Positions 25,498 to 34,139 of a stretch of DNA of 64,000 nucleotides are shown here, piece after piece. Location: NCBI GenBank assembly GCA_963749515.1, contig CAVVMR010000002.1:124001-188000 (forward strand). The letters are read 5' to 3'. This DNA is from Gaiellasilicea sp963749515 (GTDB lineage: Bacteria > Actinomycetota > Thermoleophilia > Gaiellales > Gaiellaceae). Below the pieces are notes generated by a model. The model searched no databases. It had not been told where the DNA came from and saw only the letters and a program-made list of their open reading frames with translations. The position numbers and the translations under genes were made by a program. Position 1 is the stretch's first letter, and each line of letters begins with the position of its first letter.

Positions 25498-26483
25498 GCG
25501 AGCGCCCGTCGATAGGCGGCGATTGCCGCGTCGACCGCGCGGTCCCACGTGTAGTGGGCGGCCCGCTCCAGGCCGCGAGGGACGAGCTGCTCGCGCTGCC
25601 GGTCGGCCGTCTCGATGCCGGCGGCGATCGAGGCGACGTCGAGCGGGTCGACGAGGACGGCGGCGTCGGCGACGACCTCCTCCATCGCACTCCCCGCGCT
25701 CGTCACGACCGGTGTGCCGCACGCCATCGCCTCGAGCGCGGGGATGCCAAAACCCTCGTAGAGCGAGGGGAAGACGAGGCTGCGTGCACCGCGGTAGGCG
25801 GCGGCGAGCTCCTCGTCCTCGATCCTCCCGAGCCAGGTGACGTGCTTGCCGGCAACGCCCGCGTCCCCCCACCCGGGTGCGCCGACGAGCCGAAGCTCTA
25901 CTCCGGCCCGAGCGGTCGCCTCGACGACGCGGGCCAGGTTCTTGCGCGGCTCGAGCGTGCCGACGGCGAGCACGTACTCGCCCTCGGCGGCATCGCCGTC
26001 CGAGCGGAAGACGGGCTCGAGCGCGTTGGGAACGACGTCGACGCGGCCTGGATCGACGCCGGCGAGCTCGACCACCTCCCGCTTCGAGAACTCCGAGACC
26101 GCGACGACCCGGTCGGCCGCGCGAATCGTGGGACGCAGCGCCGTGCGGCCGTAGAGCCGCGTCCAGAGTGGGAAGACCTCGGGATGCCGGAGGACAGCCA
26201 GGTCGTGGACGGTCAGGATCGTCCGGACCTGCGCGCGCGGCGGCGCGCGAAAGATCGTGCAGTGCAGGACGTCGACGTGCGCTCTGGCAGCCTGGCGCGG
26301 CAGCAGCGCCGGATACCAGAGCACGTCGCGGGCGACAGCCGTCCACCGGCCCGGCCCACCCCAGCTGAGCGGCGTGAGCTCGACGTCGGGATGCGACGCG
26401 AGGCCGCGCTGGAGGCCACGCACCCAGCGCGCGGTGCCGGCGCGCGTCTGCAGGAGCGGGGCGACGTCGAGCCCGACGTTCAC
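25494..26483 (-). CDS. Glycosyltransferase family 4
   Basis: 329 aa from GTG 26483, which overlaps the upstream stop (GTGA). Acceptor half starts NVGLDVAPLLQTRAGTARWV; donor half has TLEPRKNLARVVEA and YEGFGIPALEAMACG (E-x7-E). Close in architecture to its neighbours at 24475 and 26480, which suggests tandem duplication of one ancestral GT4 gene. Confidence 0.9.
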   Translation of the reverse strand: MNVGLDVAPLLQTRAGTARWVRGLQRGLASHPDVELTPLSWGGPGRWTAVARDVLWYPALLPRQAARAHVDVLHCTIFRAPPRAQVRTILTVHDLAVLRHPEVFPLWTRLYGRTALRPTIRAADRVVAVSEFSKREVVELAGVDPGRVDVVPNALEPVFRSDGDAAEGEYVLAVGTLEPRKNLARVVEATARAGVELRLVGAPGWGDAGVAGKHVTWLGRIEDEELAAAYRGARSLVFPSLYEGFGIPALEAMACGTPVVTSAGSAMEEVVADAAVLVDPLDVASIAAGIETADRQREQLVPRGLERAAHYTWDRAVDAAIAAYRRALA

Positions 26484-27550
26484 GACGCCGCCTCCTCGAA
26501 CGCCTGCAGGTGGATCTCGCCGCAGCGTCGCCAGGTGAACTGCGCTGCGTGCGCGGTTCCGGCGGCGCGGAGCTCCTCGCGCCGCTCGAGCGCTTCCTGG
26601 ATGCCTGCCGCGATCGCCTCCGGTTCGTCGGGATCGACCCGGATCGCGGCAGCGCCGCAGGCTTCGTCCATCGACGGGTGCGAGGACGCGACGACGGGGA
26701 CGCCGCACGCCATCGCCTCCACGATCGGCATCCCGAACCCCTCGAAGCGCGACGGGTAGACGAATGCGGCCGCCCCGCGCATCAGCCGCGGCACTTGCTG
26801 CGGTGCAACGAAGCCGAGCTTGAGGATGCCGGCGTCGTCGAGCAGCGGCTGGTCGCCCCAGCCGGCGGCGCCGGCGACGGCGAGCGCCAGCTCTCCCCGC
26901 AACGGCCGCCACGCCTCGACCAGCGTCCCGAGATTCTTGCGCGGCTCGAGCGTGGCGAGGCTGAGCACATACGGACGCCCGAGCTCGGCGCGGTCGCCGT
27001 CCGCCGTGTATTCGGCGCCGACGCCCGGCGGTGCGACGCGGACCCGCTCGTGCGGCACGCTCAAGTGCTCCTCCACATCGCGGCCCGTGTAGGCCGAGTT
27101 GACGAAGACGAGGTCGCATTCTGAGGTGCGCGAGAACTTGTAGCCGTGCATCGAGCGCGTACGCGGCGTCACCCACTCCGGATGCAGGAGCGGCACGAGA
27201 TCGTGCACCATCGTCGAGCGGACCCCGCGCCGCTGCGGCGGCACCATCCAGTCGCTGAAATGGAGGACGTCGACCGGTCCGAGAAAGCGCTCGACCGAAG
27301 GCCGGCCGAGGCGGCTCCAGCCCATCCGGAACGCGTGCGACCACGGCAGGACGAGCGTACGTACCTCGACCGGGACGTCCGCGAGCGCCTCGCGGATCAG
27401 CCTCCGGCCGCGCGGCCGCGTCGGAGCGAACGCGATCAGCTCGTGCCGGCCGGCAGCGGCCTCCGCGAGGCCGGCCAGCGAGCCCTGAACGTAGTTGCCG
27501 ATCCCCGTCCGCGGGTGTGACAGCGGGCTGACGTCGAACGCGATCCTCAC
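26480..27550 (-). CDS. Glycosyltransferase family 4
   Basis: 356 aa from GTG 27550 (GTGA overlap). Starts RIAFDVSPLSHPRTGIGNYV, a pattern typical of GT4 mannosyltransferases that recognise lipid-linked or nucleotide-sugar donors; donor half has ATLEPRKNLGTL and FEGFGMPIVEAMACG. It shares this layout with the next two genes. Acceptor and sugar cannot be read from the sequence. Confidence 0.9.
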   Translation of the reverse strand: MRIAFDVSPLSHPRTGIGNYVQGSLAGLAEAAAGRHELIAFAPTRPRGRRLIREALADVPVEVRTLVLPWSHAFRMGWSRLGRPSVERFLGPVDVLHFSDWMVPPQRRGVRSTMVHDLVPLLHPEWVTPRTRSMHGYKFSRTSECDLVFVNSAYTGRDVEEHLSVPHERVRVAPPGVGAEYTADGDRAELGRPYVLSLATLEPRKNLGTLVEAWRPLRGELALAVAGAAGWGDQPLLDDAGILKLGFVAPQQVPRLMRGAAAFVYPSRFEGFGMPIVEAMACGVPVVASSHPSMDEACGAAAIRVDPDEPEAIAAGIQEALERREELRAAGTAHAAQFTWRRCGEIHLQAFEEAAS

Positions 27551-29613
27551 GGCCGGTAGTCGAACGTGTTGAAGTGGGCGCCGAGCTCCCGCTCGTCGCC
27601 GCCCCCGGGAACCTTCGTCGTCGCAACGCGGAAGACGACCTGACAGGTTCCGTCCTCCGAACGGGGGCGAACACGCAACTGTGCCGTCCCCGCCGGGTCG
27701 ATGCGCGTCCGGCCCACGACCCTGCCCGCGACCGTCGCGGTCACGATCTGGTCTTCGTCGAAGAGCATCGGGTCGCTCGACAGCGCGACCGTCAACGTGC
27801 CGCCGCGGCAGCGCTCACGCGTCCAGGTGACGGTGCGCCCCGACCACGTGTCTCCCGGGTAGCGGCCCTCGATGCGGGTCGCGGTCGCAACGAGTGGGCC
27901 GGCGACGCGCCAGAGGGTGAGGCCGATGCCGGGATCGCGAGCCAGGACGACGCCGTCCGGCGAGACCGCGTCCTCGGCGAGCAGGTAGCGGGCCTCGACA
28001 CGTTCGCCGGTCGCCGTGCGGATCGCGCCCGTCGCTTCGTCGATCGCAACCTCCGCCTCCGAAAGCCCACCCGGCGTCGGTCCGCCGATGAAGTAGATCT
28101 GCCCGACGGAGCGGTTGAAGAACTCGTTCTCGTTGACGGAGAAGCGGTCGGTGACGCCCTTCCAGATGAACGCCACCGTCGCGTCCTTCGGCATTGCTCG
28201 GTCGATCCAGTCCCGGTCGCCGACGCGGATTCCCTGGAAGACCGCTCCCTCGGAGGCCTGCCGGAAGCCGTGCTCGCCGAACCAGACGTTGTGCGAGACG
28301 GCGGCGAGGAAGAGCAGGGAGACCGCGGGGAGTGCGAGCGCCCAGCGAGGCGGAACGAGCAGGAAGAGCGCCGCGGCCAGGATCCCACCCGTAAGCACCG
28401 TGGCGTCGATGGAGTCGAAGAGCAGCGAACCGAAGGCGTCCCAGATAGGCAGCAGGGCGAGCGTGTCCGAGATTGCCCCGGTCTCGATGAAGCGGCTCCA
28501 CGGGATTGCGAGCGGCAGCAGCGCGGCGGCAACAGCAACCGGGACGGCCGCCCAACGCGGACGCGGCAGCCCGCGGTCGACCCACACGAGCAGTGCGATC
28601 AGGAAGAACGGCGCGACGACGAAGGTGTTCCGCTCCTGAATCCGGTTCGCGAACTCCGACGCGAACGCGGCGACGACGAGGAGGACCGAGACACTCAGCG
28701 TGATTCCCGCGGCGAGGAAGGGAGCGAGGACCGGGTCGGAGCGGCGTGCCAGCACCGCCAGCAGCACGAAGGCGGCGAATGGGAGGACGCCGAGGTAGAG
28801 GTCGAGCTCCGCGAGGTGGTAGAGGAAAAAGCGCACGACGGTCTCGGCGTCGTACGAGCGCTCGCCGACAATCGCGTAGGCGCCGAGGAGATCCGAGAGG
28901 GAGCGGCCCCGCGCGACCTGGGCGGCGAGCACGAGCAGCGCGCCGCCGGCCATGAGCGCGTACAGCAGCCGGAAACGGGCGAGCGTCGCCCGGAGCGGCA
29001 GCGTTCCGAAGAAGGCGAGCAGGAACGGCGCCAGGACGATCGCGGGCACGAAGGCGACGGCCTGCACGCGGGTCGCGAAAAGAACGCCGACGACGCCGAG
29101 CAGCCCCAGCTGCCGCCCCACAGTTGGCCGCTCGAGGACGAGCACGAGCAGCAGCGCCGACGTCAGGAAGAGCGGATAGAAGACGTTCTCGGTCATCACC
29201 GTGCCCGTGTAGGCGAGTGAGGGAAGCGCGACGGCGAGGACGGCCGCAGCGATCGACAGCGACTGCGGCAGCAGTCGCCGCGCGAGCAGGTACGCCGGCA
29301 CCGCCGCCAGCGACATGAGCAGCGCATTCATCGTCTTCACCGCCGCGTAAGCATCCGGCAGCGAATCGAAGAGCACGTAAGCCGGGCTGATCAGGATCGG
29401 GTAGACGCTGCTGAAGCCGCTCGCCGGCGCGCCCCGCACCTGGAAGCCGTCCCCGGCCGCGACACTCCGCCCGAGCTCCGAGTAGATCAGCTCGTCGACC
29501 ATGATGAACGGGCCGAGCATCCCGCGGGCGAGCCACGCCCGGAGCGCGAAGGAGCAGACGACGATCCCCACGAGCCAGCCCCAGGCGGGGACTGCGCGGA
29601 ACCTATCGACCAA
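27547..29613 (-). CDS. Large polytopic membrane protein, GT-C glycosyltransferase-like
   Basis: 688 aa if TTG 29613 is used; that start overlaps the upstream stop by 11 bp, whereas the next in-frame start (29700) would overlap by nearly 100 bp. About 11-12 helices, an acidic loop after helix 1 (FIMVDELIYSELGRSVAAGDG) and a C-terminal beta-rich outer domain (about 480-685). The layout matches the protein at 21608-23737. The two lie either side of four cytoplasmic glycosyltransferases, consistent with GT-C enzymes acting outside on the same glycan. Confidence 0.72.
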   Translation of the reverse strand: MVDRFRAVPAWGWLVGIVVCSFALRAWLARGMLGPFIMVDELIYSELGRSVAAGDGFQVRGAPASGFSSVYPILISPAYVLFDSLPDAYAAVKTMNALLMSLAAVPAYLLARRLLPQSLSIAAAVLAVALPSLAYTGTVMTENVFYPLFLTSALLLVLVLERPTVGRQLGLLGVVGVLFATRVQAVAFVPAIVLAPFLLAFFGTLPLRATLARFRLLYALMAGGALLVLAAQVARGRSLSDLLGAYAIVGERSYDAETVVRFFLYHLAELDLYLGVLPFAAFVLLAVLARRSDPVLAPFLAAGITLSVSVLLVVAAFASEFANRIQERNTFVVAPFFLIALLVWVDRGLPRPRWAAVPVAVAAALLPLAIPWSRFIETGAISDTLALLPIWDAFGSLLFDSIDATVLTGGILAAALFLLVPPRWALALPAVSLLFLAAVSHNVWFGEHGFRQASEGAVFQGIRVGDRDWIDRAMPKDATVAFIWKGVTDRFSVNENEFFNRSVGQIYFIGGPTPGGLSEAEVAIDEATGAIRTATGERVEARYLLAEDAVSPDGVVLARDPGIGLTLWRVAGPLVATATRIEGRYPGDTWSGRTVTWTRERCRGGTLTVALSSDPMLFDEDQIVTATVAGRVVGRTRIDPAGTAQLRVRPRSEDGTCQVVFRVATTKVPGGGDERELGAHFNTFDYRP

Positions 29614-30841
29614 GCTCGACCTCGGCGAGGCGCCGCGCGAGCTCGGCAGCCTCCGGCGAGCCGGCCTCGATGCCGACGTCCGCGGCAGCACGGGACACAT
29701 CGCCGAGAACCTGGTTCGCCACCGCCTCGCCTCCGGCCGCCTGCTCGAGTGCGGCTGCGTAGAGGTCGGCCGCGCGTCCGACGTCGTGCTCCCGCTGAAC
29801 GAGCGCGAGCGCTGCGGCCGACATCGACCGGCGAGCGTCGTCGTCGCGGGCGAGCAGCTCGAGCGCCGCGTACAGCGTCTCCGTCTCGCGTGCGTCGACC
29901 GGAATCCTCAGCGCCACCTCGTCGGGCAGCTCGGCGAACCAGCCGACGTCGCTGACGACCATCGGCTTGCCGAGCGAGAGCTGGCGGATGACGCTCCCCG
30001 AGGTCTCACCCATCGTCGGTGAGCGGAGGCTGACGCAGACGTCGCAGGCGGCCATCAGCGACCACAACCGGTCCTCCTCCACATACGCCTCCCGGACGAT
30101 GCCCTCATCGGACAGTCCGAGCCGCTGCAGGCGGCGGTCGAGATCGAAGCCGGGCGAGACCGCGCCGACGAGCAGGAGCCGCGCTTCCGGCCGCTCACGG
30201 CGCAGCCGTGCAAACGCCTCCAGCAGCTGTGGGATGCGCTTGCTCGAGTTCACGTTCCCGAACGAGCCGACCAGCGGGCTTCCCTCGACTCCGGCAGGAG
30301 CGACGGGCGGCACCTCCCAGGCAGGGTGCGGAACCCGCCAGACCGGCCCCTCGAACCCGGCCGCACGCGCACGCTCCTCGACGTAGCGCGAGTGGACGAT
30401 CAGCCCCGTGGCGAGCGCGAGCACCTCGCCGGCCAGGTGAAACTCCTCGGGCCGGCTCTCCCACAGCGGCGGAATCCGCTTGTCCAGGACGCCGTGGCCG
30501 AGCAGGCGGCCGACGACTCCGCCCTCGCGCTCCATCGCGTCCAGATAGCCGTGGCCGTCGCGGCGCCCGATCGTCAGCCCCGCGACGAGGTGATGCAGGA
30601 CGAAGTCGTGCAGGACGACGATGCCCGGGCGACGCCGCAGCGCGTCCACGATCCAGCCGTGCGCGTCCGGGTTGTTGCCGACGTGGTACAGCGCGACGTC
30701 CGTCCCGCGCGTCGGGCGCTTGCGGCCGCGGCGCACGACCTCGACACCGATCCGCTCCTGCAGCGCCGGCAGCAGCAGGGCGCTGTAGTCGGCGATCCCC
30801 GACCTCTCAGGCGGCACGGGCGAGTAGTAGGCGACCCTCAC
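29603..30841 (-). CDS. Glycosyltransferase family 4 with atypical donor motif
   Basis: 412 aa from GTG 30841 (GTGA overlap). RVAYYSPVPPERSGIADYS is the classic GT4 opening; the donor half has FGNVNSSKRIPQLLEAF. The usual E-x7-E reads ETSGSVIRQ in MGETSGSVIRQLSLGKP, so the second acidic residue is replaced by Gln. A helical tail of about 45 residues follows the fold. The enzyme may still be active, since the first Glu is the more conserved one. Confidence 0.87.
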   Translation of the reverse strand: MRVAYYSPVPPERSGIADYSALLLPALQERIGVEVVRRGRKRPTRGTDVALYHVGNNPDAHGWIVDALRRRPGIVVLHDFVLHHLVAGLTIGRRDGHGYLDAMEREGGVVGRLLGHGVLDKRIPPLWESRPEEFHLAGEVLALATGLIVHSRYVEERARAAGFEGPVWRVPHPAWEVPPVAPAGVEGSPLVGSFGNVNSSKRIPQLLEAFARLRRERPEARLLLVGAVSPGFDLDRRLQRLGLSDEGIVREAYVEEDRLWSLMAACDVCVSLRSPTMGETSGSVIRQLSLGKPMVVSDVGWFAELPDEVALRIPVDARETETLYAALELLARDDDARRSMSAAALALVQREHDVGRAADLYAAALEQAAGGEAVANQVLGDVSRAAADVGIEAGSPEAAELARRLAEVELGR

Positions 30842-31863
30842 GCGAGCAGTCTCTCGATGCAGCTGTCCCAGGTCACGCGGGCGGCGAGCTCACGCCCCGC
30901 CCGCCCATAGGCGCGGGCCTCGTCAGGATGCTCGCGCAGGCGACCCGCGGCACGGGCGACCTCGGCCGCATCCGGGGCGGTGACGAGTCCCGTGCTCCGA
31001 TCGGCGACGACTTCGAGCGGGCCGCCCGCATCGGTCGTCGTCAGCACCGGCTTCTCCGACAGGAACGCCTCGTACGGCACCATCCCGAAGTCCTCGTCGA
31101 CGGGGGCGTAGAAGACCGCGAGGCAGCGCGCGTAGAGCGACGCGAGCTCGTCCTCGCCGATCCGGCCGGTGAACTCGGCGCGCCCGTTCAGGCCGCGTTC
31201 GTCCGCGAGCGCCTCGAGCCGCTCCCGGTCCGGGCCCTCGCCGGTGACCACGACGCGCAGCGAGGGGTCGAGGGCCGCAGCCTCGAGCAGCAGGTCGATC
31301 CGCTTCGCGCGGTCGAGCCGGTTGACGGAGAGCACGAAGTCGCCGTACTCCTCGCAGCGGTACGGCAGCGCCTGCGGCGGATGGGGCATCAGCTCGGGCT
31401 GCAGCCCGGTCGAGCGCTCGATCCGGTCGCCGACGTTGCGGGAGGTGGCAAAGAGCCGTTTCGCCTCGCCGAGGGCGATCCGGTCCAAACGTTGAACCGA
31501 GCGCCGCAGCGCCCGGTCTGAAGGTTCTTCGCCGAACTGCCCCAGATCGGTTCGGTCCAGCTCGTAGGCCTGACGAAACTGGTGCAGCACCCACACGCGC
31601 TTGTTCGGATGGCGGACACAGTAGGAGGGGAACTTCGTCGCAACGACCAGGTCGATCGGGTGCCCGTCCGACTCGGTCAGGTCGAGCAGCCGCCAGAGGA
31701 ACGCCTGGTCGAGCACCCGGGTGCCCGGGTACCACTTGAACGGGATCGTGACGAGCTCGACCTCGTGCTCGCGCGCTCGAAGCTCGTCGACGAGCTCGTC
31801 CGCGAAGATCTCCGCCCCGCCTCGCACGAACGGAACCTGCGGCGCACAGACCGCAATCCTCAT
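30838..31863 (-). CDS. Glycosyltransferase family 4
   Basis: 341 aa. RIAVCAPQVPFVRGGAEIFADELV acceptor loop with the glycine pair, then LSVNRLDRAKRIDLLLEA and the donor motif EDFGMVPYEAFLSEKP. ATG 31863 overlaps the stop of the 130-aa linker gene (ATGA). Residues HQFRQAYELDRTDLG are typical of the subfamily linked to rhamnan or O-antigen synthesis. Confidence 0.9.
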   Translation of the reverse strand: MRIAVCAPQVPFVRGGAEIFADELVDELRAREHEVELVTIPFKWYPGTRVLDQAFLWRLLDLTESDGHPIDLVVATKFPSYCVRHPNKRVWVLHQFRQAYELDRTDLGQFGEEPSDRALRRSVQRLDRIALGEAKRLFATSRNVGDRIERSTGLQPELMPHPPQALPYRCEEYGDFVLSVNRLDRAKRIDLLLEAAALDPSLRVVVTGEGPDRERLEALADERGLNGRAEFTGRIGEDELASLYARCLAVFYAPVDEDFGMVPYEAFLSEKPVLTTTDAGGPLEVVADRSTGLVTAPDAAEVARAAGRLREHPDEARAYGRAGRELAARVTWDSCIERLLA

Positions 31864-32252
31864 GAGCGCTGCTTCAGCTCGGCCTCGAGCTGCGCGACGC
31901 GCTTCTCGAGGTCGTCGATCAACCGCAGCGCCGCCGCGTTGAAGGAGCGCTGGTCGTAGGCGACCGGCTCGACGTACCAGCGCATCAGCTTGCGCAGGAC
32001 TGCCTTGGCGGGCGTGCCGACGCCGCCCCTGACGCCGGGACGGAGGCGAAGGGAACGATCGGCCGAAACGGGCCAGAGCCGTTCGGCCTCCGCGCGAGCC
32101 GCATGACGGTCGTCGCCGCCGCCTGCCTCTCCGGGTGCCGCGCCCGAGCGCCGGACCTCCTCCTTCAGCTGCTCGAAGAGCGCGGCGACGTCGACATCCC
32201 CGTTCGACGAAATCCCTGCAAGCTCGCCGTTTTCCTCGCTCTGATCGGGCAT
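31860..32252 (-). CDS. Small protein resembling the N-terminal linker of glycan methyltransferases
   Basis: 130 aa. Acidic, low-complexity start, then LFEQLKEEVRRSG, LWPVSADRSLRLRPG, a basic amphipathic AVLRKLMRWYVEPVAYDQRSFNAAALRLIDDL and a C-terminal coiled coil (LEKRVAQLEAELKQ). In many actinobacterial and cyanobacterial glycan loci a segment like this precedes a methyltransferase or glycosyltransferase domain; here it stands alone and is translationally coupled to a GT4. It may tether or dimerise partner enzymes at the membrane (inference). ATG 32252 has a TACAAT box 6 nt upstream. Confidence 0.7.
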   Translation of the reverse strand: MPDQSEENGELAGISSNGDVDVAALFEQLKEEVRRSGAAPGEAGGGDDRHAARAEAERLWPVSADRSLRLRPGVRGGVGTPAKAVLRKLMRWYVEPVAYDQRSFNAAALRLIDDLEKRVAQLEAELKQRS

Positions 32253-32258
32253 CGGAGG

Positions 32259-32264
32259 ATTGTA
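32259..32264 (-). promoter_or_regulatory. -10 hexamer TACAAT, linker protein and GT operon
   Basis: 6 nt before ATG 32252; the closest match to TATAAT among these sites. Confidence 0.55.
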
Positions 32265-32285
32265 CCGGGCACCCCGGAAGCGGGA

Positions 32286-32291
32286 TACGCT
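32286..32291 (+). promoter_or_regulatory. -10-like hexamer TACGCT, GT4 at 32298
   Basis: 6 nt before ATG 32298; supports that start. Confidence 0.45.
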
Positions 32292-32297
32292 CCGCCG

Positions 32298-33362
32298 ATG
32301 CGCGTGGGGATCAGCCTGCTGACGCTCGTGCCCGGCGAGGTCGGCGGGGCGGAGACGTCGGCACGCGGCCTGTGCCGGGGTCTCGGCGAAGTCGGAACGC
32401 TCGACTACACGGCCTTCACACCCCCGGCTGCGCCCGGCGCGGGGGAGGGACTCCCCGAGGTGGCCGTCCCCGAGTACCGGCTCGCGCGCAGCGTCCCGGA
32501 ACGCGCGCTTGCGATGGCGCTCGCCGCCGTGCGGCCCGGACGGCTGCGGCGGCGCTTTGGACCGCTCGACGCGGTCCACTACCCGCTCACAATCGCGCTA
32601 CCGCCGCTCGACATGGCGACCGTGGTCACGGTGCACGACCTCCAGCACCTCGACCATCCCGAGCTCTTCTCGCGTGCCGAGCGGCTGTTTCGCGCCCGCA
32701 CGCACGAGCAGTCCGCGCGACGCGCCGACGCGGTGATCGTCCCGAGCCAGTTCGTCCGCCGTCGCGCGATCGAGTTGCTGGGGCTGCCGCCGGAGCGGGT
32801 GCACGCGATCCCGTGGGGCATCGACCACGAGCGCTTCCGGCCGGGAGACACGCAGCGGGAGCAGTTCTTGCTCTATCCGGCCCGTCCGTGGCCGCACAAG
32901 AACCACTCCCTGCTCTTCGACGCACTTGCCCTGCTCCGCGAGGAGCGGCCCGAGTTGCGTCTCGTCCTGACGGGCGGCGGCCACGAGAGACGCTCGTTGC
33001 CGGCGGGCGTGGAGGTGCTCGGCCTCGTCTCCGGCGAAGAGCTTGCCTCGCTGTACCGCCGGACGGCGTGTCTCGTCTTCCCGAGCCTCTACGAGGGCTT
33101 CGGGCAGCCGCCGCTCGAGGCGATGGCGTCGGGAGCGCCCGTGGCAGCGTCGAACATCCCCGCAGTGGCCGAGGCGTGCGGCGAGGCGGCCGCGCTGTTC
33201 GATCCCTCCGAGCCAGAGGACATCGCCGCAGTCGTGTCCGGCGTGCTCGATGCCCCAGAGCGGTTCGCCGCCGCGGGCCCGGAGCGCGCACGCGGCTTCA
33301 CGTGGACCGAGACGGCCCGCCGGCACGAGGCGGTCTACCGGACTGTCGGAGCGACGAAGTAG
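32298..33362 (+). CDS. Glycosyltransferase family 4
   Basis: 354 aa from ATG 32298; the frame is open upstream but RVGISLLTLVPGEVGGAE begins the fold, and a TACGCT box ends 6 nt before it. Donor half: ARPWPHKNHSLLFDAL and YEGFGQPPLEAMASG. It is transcribed divergently from the 130-aa linker gene and overlaps the convergent methyltransferase by 28 bp. Confidence 0.9.
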   Translation: MRVGISLLTLVPGEVGGAETSARGLCRGLGEVGTLDYTAFTPPAAPGAGEGLPEVAVPEYRLARSVPERALAMALAAVRPGRLRRRFGPLDAVHYPLTIALPPLDMATVVTVHDLQHLDHPELFSRAERLFRARTHEQSARRADAVIVPSQFVRRRAIELLGLPPERVHAIPWGIDHERFRPGDTQREQFLLYPARPWPHKNHSLLFDALALLREERPELRLVLTGGGHERRSLPAGVEVLGLVSGEELASLYRRTACLVFPSLYEGFGQPPLEAMASGAPVAASNIPAVAEACGEAAALFDPSEPEDIAAVVSGVLDAPERFAAAGPERARGFTWTETARRHEAVYRTVGATK

Positions 33363-34081
33363 CGCACAGTCCGCACGGGTCCGTCCTCGGCCGACTCTGC
33401 TCTCAGCACCACTGCGCCGCAGGCATCGAGGCGCTGCCGCATCTTCGCCTCGGTGACGACGGTCATCCGCATCGGCGTCAGTGGCGTTCGCCGCAGCATC
33501 CACTCCTCCGACACAGCGAGCCGGCGAAGGATGCCGTACAGCCGGCGGCGAGGTTGAAGTGAGTACGGGAACGCGACGTGAGCCGGCACCCCGAAGACGA
33601 CGAGCCCTTCGGGCCTGGCGATACGAAGGAACTCGGTCACGTACCGCTCGATCTCGGCGACGGACGGGAGATGCTGCAGCACGATGTTGGAATAGACGAA
33701 GTCGAAGGAATCGCTCTCGAACAGCCCAAGATCGGGCGCGTCGTTGACGACGAACTCGCACTGGGGAAATGCCTCGTTCAGCCGCCGCGCCTGCGCGACC
33801 ATCGCCTCCGAGATGTCCACGCCGACCGCCGTCTCGAACCGCGTCCCCAGCGCACGAGTGAGCCGCCCGACACCGCACCCGAAGTCGAGGGCGCGGCCAC
33901 GCGCAACAGGCCGCACGCCGTCCGCAACCGAGAGCACCTCCGTGATCTCCGCCTCACCGGTCGCGAAGAAGCGATCCGCATTCCAGGCGCCGCCCTTGTC
34001 CTCGGGCGACGTCAGCACGGCCCACATCGCATCCGCCTCGGCGAGGCGCTCCCAGTCCTCCTTGTGACGTTCCAGGCTCAC
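33335..34081 (-). CDS. SAM-dependent methyltransferase (class I)
   Basis: 248 aa from GTG 34081. The SAM-binding motif I is ALDFGCGVGRLTRALG, followed by VGVDISEAMVAQAR, FDFVYSNIVLQHLP and an ARPEGLVVFGVP strand. Substrate unknown, presumably a sugar in the surface glycan. A TACTGT box lies 7 nt before the GTG, which supports that start over longer in-frame ones. Confidence 0.85.
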   Translation of the reverse strand: MSLERHKEDWERLAEADAMWAVLTSPEDKGGAWNADRFFATGEAEITEVLSVADGVRPVARGRALDFGCGVGRLTRALGTRFETAVGVDISEAMVAQARRLNEAFPQCEFVVNDAPDLGLFESDSFDFVYSNIVLQHLPSVAEIERYVTEFLRIARPEGLVVFGVPAHVAFPYSLQPRRRLYGILRRLAVSEEWMLRRTPLTPMRMTVVTEAKMRQRLDACGAVVLRAESAEDGPVRTVRYFVAPTVR

Positions 34082-34088
34082 CCGCCGG

Positions 34089-34094
34089 ACAGTA
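34089..34094 (-). promoter_or_regulatory. -10-like hexamer TACTGT, methyltransferase
   Basis: 7 nt before GTG 34081; supports that start over longer ones. Confidence 0.45.
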
Positions 34095-34139
34095 GACGGC
34101 GCAGTTGTCGCAAGGTCCCGGAACGGGAAGGATGAGGCG

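Noticed and set aside
24475..30841. The run of similar GT4 genes as recent tandem repeats at DNA level
   Set aside because: The proteins share fold and motifs but differ clearly in sequence and length, so this is old divergence, not a recent duplication.
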